64,000 nucleotides of DNA, taken from Lanius collurio. Its lineage: Eukaryota; Chordata; Aves; Passeriformes; Laniidae. Both the position numbers and the translations under genes were made by a program. Under the pieces are notes generated by a model, which saw nothing but the letters and a program-made list of their open reading frames with translations, was not told the DNA's origin and ran no database searches. Numbering within the stretch: the stretch's first letter is position 1; each line of letters begins with the position of its first letter. Positions 13,075-27,100 of the stretch are shown piece by piece. The DNA lies in the NCBI GenBank assembly GCA_020086605.1, contig JACBWW010000002.1:26435059-26499058 (forward strand), written 5' to 3'.

Positions 13075-14757
13075 GTAACTGACCCCTCAGTGAATGCATT
13101 ATGTAATAAATTTCAGGTCATAGAAAATCAGACTATTTTAATTTCAAGTCTATACCACAAAGAAGATTATGAAAGAAATATAACTAGTCTTCAGACACTG
13201 AAAGTGACTCTCCATCATTCCTATCTTTATAATCTTTCAAGAACTTAAAAATTACCTCCAGCAAGTTGTAATGCAATGTATAAATGTCACACATCATGGG
13301 AAAACCAAAGCTGTAACTTTTTTCCCTGCTAGTACATTAGGCAATATATTTTTGACAATGTATGAAACTTCTGAACTACTAGGATACATTACTTAATGGT
13401 AAATCTTAGAACAAATTACTATTCAATTTGCTGATACAATCAAGTGATCTGTTCCGCTGACTACACCCAATAAAGTCTAGTTGTCTAATTCAGCGAGCAC
13501 CTTTACTGCTTTGTTGATGCTCCTGCAACAGTCACTTTGTCATTTCCTGTATTTGAGCATGTTATCGACTGAAGTGTTTCAAGAGTTTTGTTCTTACAAG
13601 CTGAGCTGGAATTATTTTTACACATTGACTTCCATCTGACTGTCCAACATAAACAATTGAAAAACCTGTGCATAAATTACTTAAACCCTATTGCAACTGT
13701 TGCTGCCTTTACTGGTCCATGTAAAATCATTTTTCCACTCATGACAGAAAATGCAAAGCTTTTCTTCTCTTGAGGGCATGTACCTAACTTGTTGATAGAA
13801 TGGGACCATCACAGTCACTGTCATGCTCTTAGCTCCTGCAGGGATTTAATCTAAGACACTAAGAAGACATTAATAGTTAGACTCAACTTGAGACCATGAC
13901 AACCCTGTTTCACAGCCTCTTCTACTAGCCAATAAATTTTAGATATCAAACAGAACACAATCAGTGTGTAGCCAACCATAAATTTACAGGGTAATATCAT
14001 CATTAAATACATAGATCATTAAATTTATATGGCAATACTTGCTGCATTTCTTTTGGATAAAGAAAAGCTTCACTGAAAATACACTTAAGATACAGCTTGT
14101 GCCTTTTTAAGTGGTAGTTAAAAGTCATTTTATACGTAGGTTCCTTTGCTTTAGAAGGCAATGCACAAGTGTATCACACTTATTTGTGCACAGCACTCAA
14201 TTTTGGACAGAAATGCTAACATGAATTTCAAGGTGATGAAAAACGGATTTCTGTAAAAGTATTTCCAGCTTCATTACTCAGAAGTCTCTCCTTGGAAGGT
14301 GAATGCACTCAAGACTGTCTCCCGTATCTTGCTTTAAGCTGTGATTTTCTGTCTGCATGCACTGGTGTAGGGATCTTTTTGAGTAAGAGAGATGAAATCT
14401 TCACCTTTCATTTCCTTGCTTTTAGATATATTTCCATCTCATAACTTCTCCGAAACCCTCACCCAACCCTTTTAATAACCTAATTAGAAACCTTACTCCT
14501 TCTATGACCCTCACACACGCCTAAGCTTCCCTCCTGCCATCTGCTCAGCAGTCAAGAGTTCACATCACACCAAGTTTTCCTCACCACCAACATGCCCCAC
14601 TATTGTTGATGAAATTTCAAGAGTGTATAAGTCAACTCAGAACAAATGTTTCAGTCAGGAGGAGCTGGCTTCCTACCGTACTTTAAGCCATAACATGAGG
14701 ACAATATTCACTCAGCCTTTGCAAGAAAAAATACTTAGTGCCTATGTTCTAATAAGT

Positions 14758-14945
14758 GTGGTGAGCCACTGGAACAGGTTGCCCAGAAAAGTGGTGGATG
14801 CTCCATACGTGAAAATATGCAAGGTAAAGCTGGATAGGGCTTCCACCTGGTCCAGTGGAAGGTGTTGCTGCCTGTGGCAGGGTGGCTGGAACTATGTGAT
14901 CTTTAAAACTCCCTTCCAACTCAAACCATTCCATGATTCTGTGAT
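14758..14945 (+). mobile_element. CR1 LINE 3' end, 5'-truncated
   Basis: The stretch follows the well-known 3' end of avian CR1. It has a tract reading ACTGGAACAGGTTGCCCAGA, then GTGGTGGATGCTCCAT, then a GGCAGGGTGGCTGGAACT block and GATCTTTAAAACTCCCTTCC. It closes with CCATTCCATGATTCTGTGAT, the octamer-type 3' repeat of CR1, on the plus strand. Homology is lost upstream of about 14,758, as in most CR1 copies, which are truncated at the 5' end. CR1 moves by target-primed reverse transcription and leaves no poly(A) tail. This copy is only the 3' tail and is dead. An open frame running through it (14,623-15,102) is incidental. Confidence 0.92.
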
Positions 14946-15436
14946 TTGCTGTTTAAACAAGAGACCTTTCAAACTCTTCCTCAAGTGCCATTTCCTCCCC
15001 TGTGTTAAAAGTACAGAAAGTAGAAATGTGGTATTACACCAGGGTTTGATAGGTGTAGGCATAACCCTGCAGACACAGACACAACTGCTGCTTCACTTGT
15101 GATGTGGAGTGCAGTAGGTTACTTGTCTTTCCTCAGCTTTGTGGTTCAGCATCCTCAGCCTGAATTCTGATGCAAGCTTAATTAGCAGTAGCATTTCTTT
15201 GCATTCCTCTACAAAGGTCTAAACTGAGCTTTCCACTTATTCATGTGAACAAAATAAATGAAAACACTTTAAATAAATGGTGACTTAAAATGAGAGATAT
15301 CAGGGACAGTCCTCTAAAATAATGCACTTGGTATAGAGTCTGCTCAAAGCCTTTAGGCACTAAACAAAGGAATGCTGGATTTGCTTTAAAAAAAAAAAAT
15401 CATTAAAAGGGAGGACAACAGCAGCAGTACATCTTT

Positions 15437-15446
15437 CCCCCCCCCC
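15437..15446. repeat. Poly(C) run, 10 C
   Basis: Ten consecutive C stand out in AT-rich surroundings. This is a simple homopolymer, likely unstable in length and prone to sequencing error. Confidence 0.85.
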
Positions 15447-18400
15447 GTCCTCTCTTCATGTGCATACAGGTGTACTTCTACGTTACAATATACATATCCA
15501 TCATAACTCCTGGCAAGAAAATGAGGGAAGTGTCTCTGAGGGGTATGGCACTATGCCTGTCTCTTCTCCCCAGCTCCTAGAAAAGCATTCTAAACAGTAC
15601 CTTGGCAGGTATAAGGGGAAGAACAAAGAGGAAATAGGGAAAAGGTTGTTCTCAGTTCTTTGTGTTGTTGACAGGTTTTGTGCACCAAAAGACAGCAGAA
15701 ATCATGCAGTGAGACAGACAACAATTACAGGGGAGGGAGCTGGGGTTTCAGACCCCATTCCCTGAGATTTGCATACATTTAACATGAGTCCAATACTGCG
15801 CTATAAATGAAACACAGAAATGGGAACTTTGGGTCACTTTCCCCCCAGGAAAACACCCTAATCATTAAGCTACCTGCAGTTTGCCTCACGTCATCCTCTC
15901 CCCATGTCTGGATTTGACAGTGCCCCAAGCATCAAAACAGACCCAGAAAAATGCTGTGCCTGTGTCTGGAGCCTGCATTTCCCTGTGAGATGCAGAGAGG
16001 CTCACTGACACAGGGAGGGCTTACAGGCAGACTGTGGTCCCCCCTTTCTCTCCATGGCTGCAGCATCAAAGATCAGTAGAGAAAACTGGAGGAGGGGATA
16101 GCATATTAACTGCCATGTACTCCTCAATTTGCAGACATCCAGCACACTCAACAATGTCCAAAGCTCCTTTCAGTGCATAGTGAACATTCTTTTCCAGTTT
16201 TGAGAAAACCAGTGAACATGACCTGACAAATGACTACACAGTTTTCAAGTTGTGCACACAGTAAAGAAATCAAGTAAAACAAAAGTGTGTGGAAAAATAT
16301 CAGGGTAGCCAATGGAGACAGTGAGATTCCAAGAAAGGCTGATTATTGCCTTCTGCCACATGTGCCATTTACTTGACATCTAAAAATACACCTATTTAAG
16401 GCTGGAAGCATTTATTCCTTCCTATGTGTACAGACACAGACATGACCATACTCAAGCTTGTATCGGGTTCTTGGAGAGGAGAAGACAAACCTCATGAGTG
16501 GTCATGAACACATCCTGTGTAGCACAGAGCATAGGCTGGCCAATAAGCTACCCCTCTGCAAAAGGCAAGGAATTGGAGAGTGGACCCTAGTTTCAGCCTA
16601 AAATTAATGAGTGTCCTGGAAAGAGCAGAATTTTAGTCATTCTGCTGTAAAATCTAAAACAGCAGGAGAGATAAAGTGAAGAAACAATGGGGGAGCCAGT
16701 CTGGATTTATAAGGTGTTTTTCCAAGTCAAGCAATCTTCTCTTTTAGATTTTAAAAGAGAACACTTGAAAGCTCTATTGCTTTTTAGAAATTATTGAAGG
16801 TTTAATGACAATTAGAGATTGAGACACAGAAAAATGTTTTATGCTTCTTATCTTCAAAAGTCAACAGTATTAATAAACACACTGTACTGCCCTGATTAGA
16901 AAGGCTGGAAGAAACAGTTTTCAGCACTCAGTTTATTCTGCAAAAAGGCAGTTGACAGTGTTTGCTGTGAGCATAGGAGGATGACAGGAACAAAGTGAGG
17001 TTGTGCAAAAATGTGAAAGTATTGCCCAATGATTGATTGATTATGCTTGATTGATAATACCTCAAGGTGATTCTGCAAACCAGAAAATCCTGTGCTGGTC
17101 CCACACTGACCGATTACTGAGGTGTATGAGGTAGACAAATTGCTTGCCTGTGTTTACAGACTAATGGTAGAAACCCACCTTTCCAATAAAAATGTCAGAG
17201 AGTGGAAAAACAAACACATGCCCCTGGTAAAGTGTATTGCTAAGGTGTGTATTCCAGCAATTGAAATTTATGCTTTTGTCTAAGACTAAATATTAAACTG
17301 AAAACAAAATGTTAAAAATATATTTATGATCTTTAATATGGCTTAGGTAAAAGTTATTACCTATTTATTTTCTGTTGTTATTGGTAGAGGTGGTGTTACT
17401 GCTATTTTGGTTTTATTGTTATTGCTCCTCTGGAACTTCTTTTCTCCTTGGGTCAAAAGAATTTTGTGTTTGAGTCACTGGCTCAGTTATTAAATCCTAT
17501 AAAATTCATTCATTTGTTCTAGTCAAATATGATATATATTCTTATTTAACAAAATGAAAAGGGACATACTCTTTTGAGGAGAGACTTTAGAAAAGGCCCT
17601 TTTGCTTCTGGTTATCTTATGGCTGAAAGTCCTTGAAAAACTTTTTTTTGAAATACAAAAATTTTTCACGCCCCAAAATGATTGTTAGAGCAGTAGATTA
17701 TCATGCTGTGATGCTCCAGGGACTGCTGTGGGCACACTGACCTCTGTGCAGAGGGCAGGCAGCTCAAAACATCATTGACCAGCATGGAAAAGCCTGTGCT
17801 GAACTCTGGCAGCACACTGAGGTCAGCTCAAAACTCTGAGGCAAGCCACTGAACTGACCTTTCCTCACCATCACCCAAATAACTAGGCACTCATTTCCTC
17901 CTGCCTAGCCCAGTTTTGAAGCTTCAGAGCTCTATTACCACTGGGAAGCAGCAAGAGTGATTTTGTGTGACGACTTGATATACATAGAAAACTTCGCCTA
18001 GGTGAATTCTAGGGGTGCCTTGAAAATCATTAGAGGCTCAGCTCTCAAGGCTTCTAAACACCTGGAGCATCTCACAACATGAGAGGCAATAAAGCAAGAC
18101 CAAAAGTATCTTTCACAGCATGAATAGATTCTTGCAAGAAAAATCAATTCCATTCCACTGTCTTTACAAAATTGGTTAGTAAATAAATATGACGATGAAG
18201 CACATCTGGCTTACAGGCAGGAAGATATTAAAAAATCAGATTTAATTAAGACATATTAGTCTCACAGTCCATTGTCAGACACAAAGGTCCAAACACAGCT
18301 CTCAAACACCACCATGGAAGGTCTCCTCGTTACCTAAAAAGAATTTCCGTAAATTGTTTCAGCCAGCAGGGAGATGGGTTTCTGTTTGAAGAAATAATAT

Positions 18401-20614
18401 CCCAGGAGTTTCTCTCTTTATTGCAGTTTTCACTCTGGGAAACTTAAAATTTGGATATACTTTTTTTCTCTTTGAAAAAAATCCCATGACTTACAGTAAA
18501 CACACTGCCTCACTTCAGAGCATCACCAGTGCAAGCATATGTTGTCATTTGAAGGCAGCATAAGGATAGCTGGGGTTGCCTGAACTGAAAACTAACTCAT
18601 CCTAATAACAAAATGGTAACAATAAACTCTAGATGTTTTACAGTTATAATTAGATGCTTATATTTTTGTCTCAATCTTTAAAAGCCCATAGGAGATTATA
18701 TGAGAATTCAGTTATCCGAGCCTGATTTCTTGGTCCACTGGATTGCCACTTGAGAATTAAGCCTGCTGAAAACCAAGTACTATGGAGTGCCTATTGCACA
18801 ACAATATCCAATCTTGGGCATTTTGTTGATTCTTTGAAATGGCATATTCCATCACTGTGTTTTCAAATAGCTCTTAGTTTCCCTTTTCCTGTCTTTCTCC
18901 TCCCTCTCATGCCATAAAATGAAGAAAGGCGAATTAAGGTAATAATAAAACATCTATGTATCTATTGGAATAAGAACAAACCATCTGTTTGAAGGAAGCT
19001 TTATTACTACTTTTCTGTTTTTCACAGTGATTTTATTTACTTTCTTTCATTACTTTATAGTTTTTCTTATAATATAAAAATAATATAGCTTATTCTCTTT
19101 CTTCTTATTTATCCCTTTCCTTTGTTCCCTGAAAAGTATTTTTCATACATACTACATTTCTCTTCCAGATGCATCTTTTGCAACTGCGAACAGACAACTT
19201 TTAACCCTCAAAATCCCTCTTCAATCTCAGTCAAAGCAGCCTTCTCAGCCCTAAAAGTAACCAGGTTCTTAAGGGTTCACAGAACCAGTAGGATAAAGAA
19301 ACGTAGGCAGAGACCTGGAATGCCTGTGGCACTAATAATGAAATATGGTGCTTTTCACCTCTGCATTATGGATTCTAAATGAAAGTTGCTACCCTGTGAT
19401 CGTTATTCAGTGACCCATATGAAATGTGTGAACGACCTCCATCTAGTTCCCAGTAGATATTTGACTGTCTCAAAAAAACAAACACAAAGGTTAGTGCTCC
19501 AGTTAGTAGTTTCAAAAGAGGTTGATAAGTGCTCTTGCCACTGCTACTGTAAATTTTTGGTGTGTGTAGTTTCACCTTCTGGCTTTGTTAGTCTGGAGTT
19601 TTTTTGGAGCAGGAGATTGATTTTAAAAACAACAAAAAGTTCTGAAACCACACGCTAACTTGGATGGCATAAGGAAATCTGCTTCTGTGGAAGCAGAGCT
19701 TCTGTGATATGATTTTTACTTGCTTTGGTCTGATGTTCTTATCCCTCACAACACCTGTTTCAGTAACTTTGAAAGACTTTAGAAGTCTCTCATTACACAG
19801 TCAATGGCTCAACTGGGATTAGCACTTCAGTTCCTTTGATATAATCACTATATTGCAATACGCAGACCATGATAGAACTACCAATATTTGTGAAAATTGG
19901 AGGAACAAACCTCTGAGACCTCATGAATTTTCTGCATTTGGCTGAGTAAAGAACCTAAAATCACATCCAAGATTCTCTGGTATAGAGCCTGAAGGAAATT
20001 TCTGCCAGAATGTCTTCAGGGAACAAATATTCTTGAACACCTACATATACCCATTACACTCAAAAGCATGTGGAAAAATGTGTTCAAAATACCACTGAAG
20101 TCTTCAGAAAGCCTCCAATTAGATTCAATGGACTTCAAGGCTGACTGAGAGATACAGCACTGGGATCTCTGTAATTCCCTTTTGCATGAATGGTCTACAT
20201 AGCCCCAGGTGGATGCCACTTGCAGTGGCACAGGAGAGAGCCAGTCTGCTGGGCAAGCCACTCACACATGGCATATTAATTACTTATTTTTGTTCTGTGA
20301 TGCTAGGATACTTTTTTTTTTTGTTTTCTTCTTACAAAACAGCACAGTAAATCTCCAGAAAAAAAAAATTATATGTTTGGTGATCAAAGGATGGATTGTT
20401 TCTTTTCTTTCTGACTGAAAGAAAAAAAATCAGTGATGAGTCTACAGGTCTGATCGATTATTATATTCATTTTTCACAACAAAACCAGGGTCATCCTGCT
20501 ACAGGAATATTCATATCAGCTTACTGCTGCTAACACACTTGGACACACCACATTAACCCAAGATTGTATCAGTGCTTCTTTCCTTGACATTCATCTCAAC
20601 TATAGTCACAGGCA

Positions 20615-20640
20615 ATTTGCATCTCCATTGGAATGCAAAT
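20615..20640. promoter_or_regulatory. Pair of inverted octamer (POU/Oct) motifs
   Basis: ATTTGCAT (20,615-20,622) and ATGCAAAT (20,633-20,640) are both exact consensus octamers, in opposite orientation, separated by 10 bases. The identity extends by one base pair to 9-bp arms. ATGCAAAT is the classical site of Oct-1, Oct-2 and other POU factors. Two exact sites in this arrangement are a plausible enhancer element, but no other regulatory mark can be read here, and chance occurrence in AT-rich DNA is possible. The sequence is seen; the function is inferred. Confidence 0.35.
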
Positions 20641-23600
20641 TCTTAAACCCACACTTAGACCTCTCTCCCATTTAGTCTCAAGCCCCTTACCCAGAGGCAG
20701 AACAGTAGGTTATAGTGACATCAAAAGGAAGAAATCCAGCAGTCGCAAGAGCAAAACATTAACAGGATTTTACAGAAGAGTTCAAAGAGTACAGAAGTAG
20801 CTAAGAAACTGAAGAATTGAAAGTGATATAAAAATACAGTTTGGAAACAAAGCTGTCAAAAAACAAATTTCATAAATAATTAAATCTTATGGATTGGTAA
20901 CATCTTGTAGGAGTGACTTTTATGCTAAGAGATTATTTCTTGAACATCATCAAGATTACAGTGCTTTTACCCTTTTATTTGAGGAATAATTCTTCAGTCT
21001 ATTTCATATATGAATTTATTAAAAATTTGTGAGACTCACTGAATCCACTTTAAAGGTAATTTGGTACTTCATGGTTTCAAGCCTAGAAAACTTATATAAG
21101 GCCTTCCAACAAGATTGGTTTGCATTCACTCATCTTTGCTTTGGCACACCCAGCTCTATGAGCTTTCTGCAGCCTTGGGTTTTTCCTTGTTCTAGGATAG
21201 GGAACCTGTTTTGGTGAAGAGGCTCTATCTGCCATATGGATACTGAACACGTAACACCCATGGTTTTTCCCAATGTTTTCTCCAGGCAAGGGAGAAGGTT
21301 TTAAAAGACACTTTCACAAGCAGAATATTTTTCTTTTTAATTTATGCTTTTTTTCTTCTCCCTGTATTGGATGACAGTACTTAATTACAGGTCTAATGTT
21401 TTGTATTTAATTTTTGACAAGGATCTAATTAATTATGTGTTTATTGATGCCCATTTTTTTTTCTAGCCCCTCACAGATTATTCTCAGTCATGCTCTTTGC
21501 CCACTTCCTATATAACTGGTTTATTGTGAATGTGAGGACTGCACAGGGACTCCAAAGGCAAATAAGTTAATGAGAAGAAAAAATCCACTGTTTTTGAACT
21601 AATGACAACTAGGTGGCAAGCTGTAGAGAGGCAAGTTCCCCTGAAGCTCAGGCTGAAGTCTTTCTTGCTTTTATGTTCTTTGTCAATAACCATACAAAGA
21701 CAGAGGATACAGACAGCAAAATAAGTACAAGAAAGAAAGAATGAAATTGTGAATTCCACTCCAATTTTGACCCCATCAAATATTTCCAAATATTCAGCAT
21801 AACCCAAACTAAAATTTTTGCTCATGAGTGCTCTAACCATTAATTTTGATTGCCTGTGGCCACACTCTCTGGATGAATTAATATTTAATTAGAATTCTTT
21901 CAGCAAGAGAGAAAGTGAATTTCCTCCTCCTCCTTGCAAAAAGAAGACACCAGGCAAAGGGTGCAACCAAAATTAGATTTGATGTAGGCTCAGCATTACA
22001 GTCAGAGAGTGAAAATCTTCTGCTATTACCACCTTCTCCTACAAGTATGATTAGAAAGACAAGGATTACAAGAAGGATTTAAAACACTGTACATTTTAGG
22101 TCAAAACTTCTCCAAAAATTATTGATGAAGCTCAATAGGAAGGTGACCATAGCATCAATGACATTAAAAAATTGATATGATGTGCCTGTCCTGCTGAGCA
22201 GAGGATTCAAATGCTTTGAGGGATGTAATGATAGGATGGTGTAAAACATGGGTAAAGATTTTCTATTTCCTCATTTCTCATACTACAAATTATGAATGTT
22301 TTGGCAAGACTGCAGACATGTCACTGTTTACAGAAATAGGCAATATTTCTTGTTTTGAAGCTGGCTGAAGAAATATACATATGTGAAGAAAAGCTGAAGG
22401 AAATACCTACTATGGCTGCACAGCAAAAATAAATGCAATCCTGGCAAGTTGTTCAATTTATATGTTATCATGATTAACAGACCTTATATTTGCAGCCATT
22501 TGTTCTTTTCCCAGAAATGGTAATCCAGCCCTGGAAAAGAGAGATAATACATTTCCTTGAACTACAAATTAATTTCGGATAATCATGGTAGTTGATGTGT
22601 TCCAAAATGTTATCTTGAAAATGGGATTGAGTACATTTCATTACAAAAGATTGAGCAGGGCAGTCTGAGTAGAAAATCCCATCTAGAAAATTATGTTCTA
22701 AACACTCTGTAATATTCTAATTGTATCTACAAGACTTTTTCCTTCTTTCCTCAGTGTTTCATCAAACCTTCATTCTCTTGTCTGAAGGCAAAGTACTTTT
22801 GCGTCATAAAAGGCACATCGTGATATCTGGTCAACCAAAACTCAAAAGTAACATTTGCTTTTCATCTTGCCTTCAGTATGACAGAAAAGTACCATTATTA
22901 TTTCAGTTAACCATTCGTAAGAGCCTGGAATGATAATGGATAATGACTCAAACAATTGGTCATTTACAAAAGCAGTGGGTGCTTTGCTGATGATGTGCAA
23001 GGTCACAGCCCAGGTGCAGGGGCTGTGAGCACCAGAGAAGGACCACCACAAATCAACCTTTGTGAAATGAGAAGCTGGATTTTGGTCCAATTAAGGGAAG
23101 AAAATAGTGCACAATATTTTCAACTCTCCCTTTTTCTCGGTTTGAAAATTTTCTCGAATAATTGACCATTACCATAGTTATGAATTAATATCCAAGCTCC
23201 TCTTTTATATAGCTATCAAATCTACATTTCCAAAAGTGATAAGCAACCTTTTTGGCTCCCATGAATTTGAAAAGTATAATTTCTGAAATTTCAGACTTCT
23301 TCTTACTATTTTCATATTCTCTATGCATATCTGCATATATGTTGTTTGTTTTGTAACATTCTCATCAAACATCACTTTGTTTACTCTATGCTCTTTCTCA
23401 TTTAATTCTTGTTGCTAGTTATTTTTTGCTTCCAGCACAAATCCTCTGATTTAATTTCTATGCCCTCATTAGACATCTTTATTGAAAATGAACACATGCA
23501 GCTGATTAGGACTTCTTCCGCCATTTCAAATTTTCAATTTCTTTTTCCTTGTAACTTTTCTTTCTCATTTTAGACAGCACATATTTTTGCTATTAGTTTT

Positions 23601-23861
23601 GTTTTTTTCTGCAAGCATTTACAAAGCACACATATCACCTTTCAGTTTTCTTCTTTCCTGTTTTAAATACTTGATAGTTTAAATTTTCATCTCGAATATC
23701 TTCTAAACCCATAATAGCAGAAGATTCAGGTTCTTCTATTAAGCTTTGCTTGAACTGTGTGGTTTTTAAACAGTGTCCTGGTAATTTTGATTTCTGTCTA
23801 TATCTCCAAAGTTTTATCACAGGGTTCAGGTCTGATTATCCTACTTAAAAAAATAATGAGA

Positions 23862-23899
23862 ATTTCTAAAATATTCTTCTATTTCTAAATTATTCTTCC
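23862..23899 (+). repeat. Tandem duplication, 2 x 19 bp
   Basis: Two adjacent 19-bp units, each beginning ATTTCTAAA and ending in ATTCTTC plus one base, match at 17 of 19 positions. It looks like a local slippage duplication in AT-rich DNA. Confidence 0.75.
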
Positions 23900-24029
23900 T
23901 TTCCTTAACCCTTCCTATAGTAACAACCAGGCTTTGTAATCAATGAAAGATAAAGAGACTCTATCTGTCTACACCTTGTACTTAACTCAGTATAAACCAC
24001 TGGAACCAAAAATTAATAATCAGAACTTC

Positions 24030-24145
24030 ACTGGACATCATCCTGGGCAACCTGTTCTTGTTGGATCTGATTTGAATGGGGAGTCAGAAAAAATATCCTC
24101 TTAAGGACCTTTCCCACCTGAATTGTTCAGTGACTCTATGAATCT
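24030..24145 (+). mobile_element. CR1 LINE 3' tail, diverged
   Basis: The stretch carries the order of landmarks of another CR1 3' end type: CTGGACATCATCCTGGGCAA, then a GATCTGATTTGAATGGGGAG block, then TTAAGGACCTTTCCCACCTG. It ends with a degraded 3' repeat reading TGACTCTATGAATCT. The match is looser than in the other copies, and the block before the final repeat has small insertions. It is a short, old, 5'-truncated fragment on the plus strand with no coding content. Confidence 0.8.
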
Positions 24146-27100
24146 CTGAACACCTCACCTATAACATCAAATTACATCATCCTCCCATAACATTCTAGAA
24201 GATTTTCTTAATATCCGAAGTAAATCTGATTTGACGTAAATTAATTTCTTTCTGTCAATAATTAGCAATGCAGAAAACTCTTTAACTTCCATAATGGGAT
24301 ATTTACTTATATAGTTACATTTCCAGATTTTTCTTTATAAATTTTTCATCATTTTTTGTGGTCTGATATGCTGTTTATCTGCTCCTTCCCTAAAAAGACA
24401 TGTTCCAGGTAAAGCCCAGTACCCCACATTGATTAAAGTGGGGAAATTTTGATCCATGTTGTACATCCCCTTTTACAGTGATTACAGCTAGACCATAATT
24501 CTTTACCATGCTCATGAGAATGTCACACTGAAAAGTGTCAAAAAAATCAATACTAAAATACAGATATCTTATTTTTATTGTTTTCTGTTCTTCTAGATAT
24601 TATGCTGCTCATCAAGGAAGTAAATTCAATTGGTTTGATAGAATCTTTTTTTGAAAACCTATAATGAGACTTTTTTTCATTTTATTATCTTCTGATTTTT
24701 TAAAATGCAAATTGATTTGTTATTTGTTTCTAAATTATGCCAGGAACCTCACTTTTTGAGTGTTATCCTTTTTCTATTTTTAAAAATAGCATATTGTTCT
24801 CACTCATCAGTCAGGGAATTCACAGGTTCAAAGGGTTTTTGAGTTCCCAAATGCTTCTGAAATCCCAGGTATTTCTCCTAACGGCAGTGCACTCTATAAA
24901 GCTACCCTGCAATCCTCTGAAAAGTGGCCATAAGCACATTGAGGATATAATGCAGTCAGAACATCATCCTGCATTCCAAACTGTGATTTCTTAATGAGTT
25001 GAGTGCTGCTGTACTTGCCACAGGATTCATGCATAATTAATTCTAATTCATTTCACCAATTAACCACCTTCCCAATGTTTGCATAGAGTTACTAGAAACA
25101 GTCTTGCTTTCTTCCATCATGAATTCTTTTTTAGATGCTTATTTTAGCCTCATTGCTTACGACATCATTTGGTATTCAATCGATATACCATGTTTATTCT
25201 AGGTTCTAAGTCATTATAACATTACATTCACCCATGCTGAATTATTAATGTGCACAAAACTGCAAAGTAATGCTGTGCTGAACAGAAATGAAAGTGCAGT
25301 CATCATCTACATTTGAGGAAAAGGGTGGCCTTGATTGTTAATATCTTCAGAGTGCTGAAAGTATTTTATGTCATCAGAGTTCTAAATATATGCTTTATTT
25401 CCATTGGGCATACATGTGTTTGAACACCAATATTTTTATAACTCAATTCTTTCTTTGACCATCCTGTAATTTGGGGCTAATTTGATTGCTTTGTAATTTC
25501 TCTACTATTTATAAGCACTTGAGGTTTAACCTAGAAAAGTATACATTTAACTTCAAGAATATCATTGATCTCATCAGCATTTCTTATTCTAGAACAGAAT
25601 TAAGTCCTTTTCTGGATTGGGACACACCTAAAATGATGCGGATTTTAGCCATTGGAGCCAGAAAATGCATTCTTTGACATTCAGTACTTTGAATTGTGTT
25701 CTAATTTTGTGGGCCTGGTTATCTAAGTCATGGGGTTTTACTTCCATTCCTTCGATGAATAACTACCCCTACATCAAAACTGTGAGCTTGTGTAGCAATT
25801 AAGGAGGTCATCTGTGATTTCATTCAGTCTCATCTGAGGAACCTTATGAAAACTGGATGTCAATAAATGGTAAAACTGGCTTCACTGAAATTAGGGTTTT
25901 GTCTCCAATTTCCCAGAGAGACGCAAGTCCTCAAAAAGTTTTAAAAATAACTAAAATAATGTTTAAAAAGTAGAAAAAAAAAATAGAAAAATTACTTGGG
26001 AATTGGAGAAAATGTATCAAATCAAGTTTTCCCTTTTGAATGAAGATGTTATAAGTTCCTTATCAAGGACTGATAAGTAGAGATTGCTAATCTAGTTGTC
26101 ATTTCTTGGGAGTAATGTCTCTATTTAACACAAAATTAAAACAGGTGACTGTGGTTTTGTAGTAGAAGATAATTCTAGTGGAAACTAAAAACATTTTCAG
26201 CATGAAACTGTAATTTCTGTTTCTTAACTGATGGCTTTAAACAAAGTTGCAAGAAAACTGGGACCTTTAATATGTCCATCCTATTAGGAGAAAAAATTAA
26301 CAAATAGAAACCAGTATACTGAATGCTAATTGACAAGAATACTGTTTTCCTATCGATATTTCATTTAATAAACTGGAAGGCTGGACACATGTATTTTAAA
26401 GTTCAGGTTTAATTAAAAGATAAGACTACGCAGCAGCTTGGCAGGAGGATAAGGGAAAGTGTTGAATTCTTTGTTTCTTTTGGCAAAGTAGCTGGGGTTT
26501 TTTTTGTTTTTTTTTTTAACTAATCTCAACTTAATGTCAAATCAAGAAACTACTTTCATATTTTTGGTGCATTTAATGAGTTACACAAGTTTGCACTCAA
26601 TCTTCCTTCCTCATCTGATACTTTTATGAAGTGAAACATTTGCAGGTCCCAGTCTGCTCAGATTTTTAAAAGGCTGCTTTCCCTATATATATTATAGTAG
26701 AAAAACCTTATCTTCCAGAATTAAACTATCTTCATCAGTCAGAAAAGAGAGGTTAAAAGCTAAAGTGTGGGAAGCTGAGCAAGTGATTAGCTGCTTAGAG
26801 TGCAACACTTGGAAACATTATCTTTCTACAGCAAGGATTAGAATGCAGGAAAATGCTTTCAAATATATTAGTTCAGAGGGCAAAAACATTTATGGCATGC
26901 CATGAGATTGTAAAAGTGGACATAACTCTTCCAGTGGCAATAAAGCTCTGTATTTTCATCTGAAGAACAGCTGGCTCTAGCTACTTCTTGTGTATCCCCT
27001 TTTATAAAACAAGTGTCAAGGGCAAAGAGAACAGATTCTCTTTATTACTTGAATGCAGGAGCACGTGAAAATTCAACAAAAGATGAAAATCCCATTTTTA

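Larger units (their letters stand above)
6928..14757. other. Gene-less AT-rich unique DNA
   Basis: No recognised gene or transposon lies here. Visible structure includes an A/C-rich low-complexity patch (10,749-10,805), a perfect 12-bp hairpin (11,414-11,441), a 13-A run near 12,385 and a poly(T) tract near 13,060. A modestly GC-richer patch at about 11,260-11,400 matches no repeat I know. An open frame of about 140 codons (9,150-9,572, plus) resembles no protein family and shows no exon context. Confidence 0.65.
14946..24029. other. Gene-less AT-rich unique DNA
   Basis: No gene is recognised. Local structure includes a 10-C run (15,437-15,446) and a GC-richer patch at 15,840-16,100. A patch at 17,700-17,880 reuses the phrases GCACACTGA and CAGCTCAAAAC. 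ATTG-type micro-repeats lie near 17,030-17,060, paired octamer motifs at 20,615-20,640 and a 19-bp tandem duplication at 23,862-23,899. Open frames are all short and unlike known proteins. Confidence 0.65.

Noticed and set aside
14623..15102. 159-codon plus-strand open frame
   Set aside because: Its middle is the CR1 3' end, and the rest has no protein similarity that I recognise.
17700..17880. Imperfect internal repeats sharing GCACACTGA and CAGCTCAAAAC
   Set aside because: The spacing differs between the two copies and the bases in between do not align, so this is not a clear duplication.
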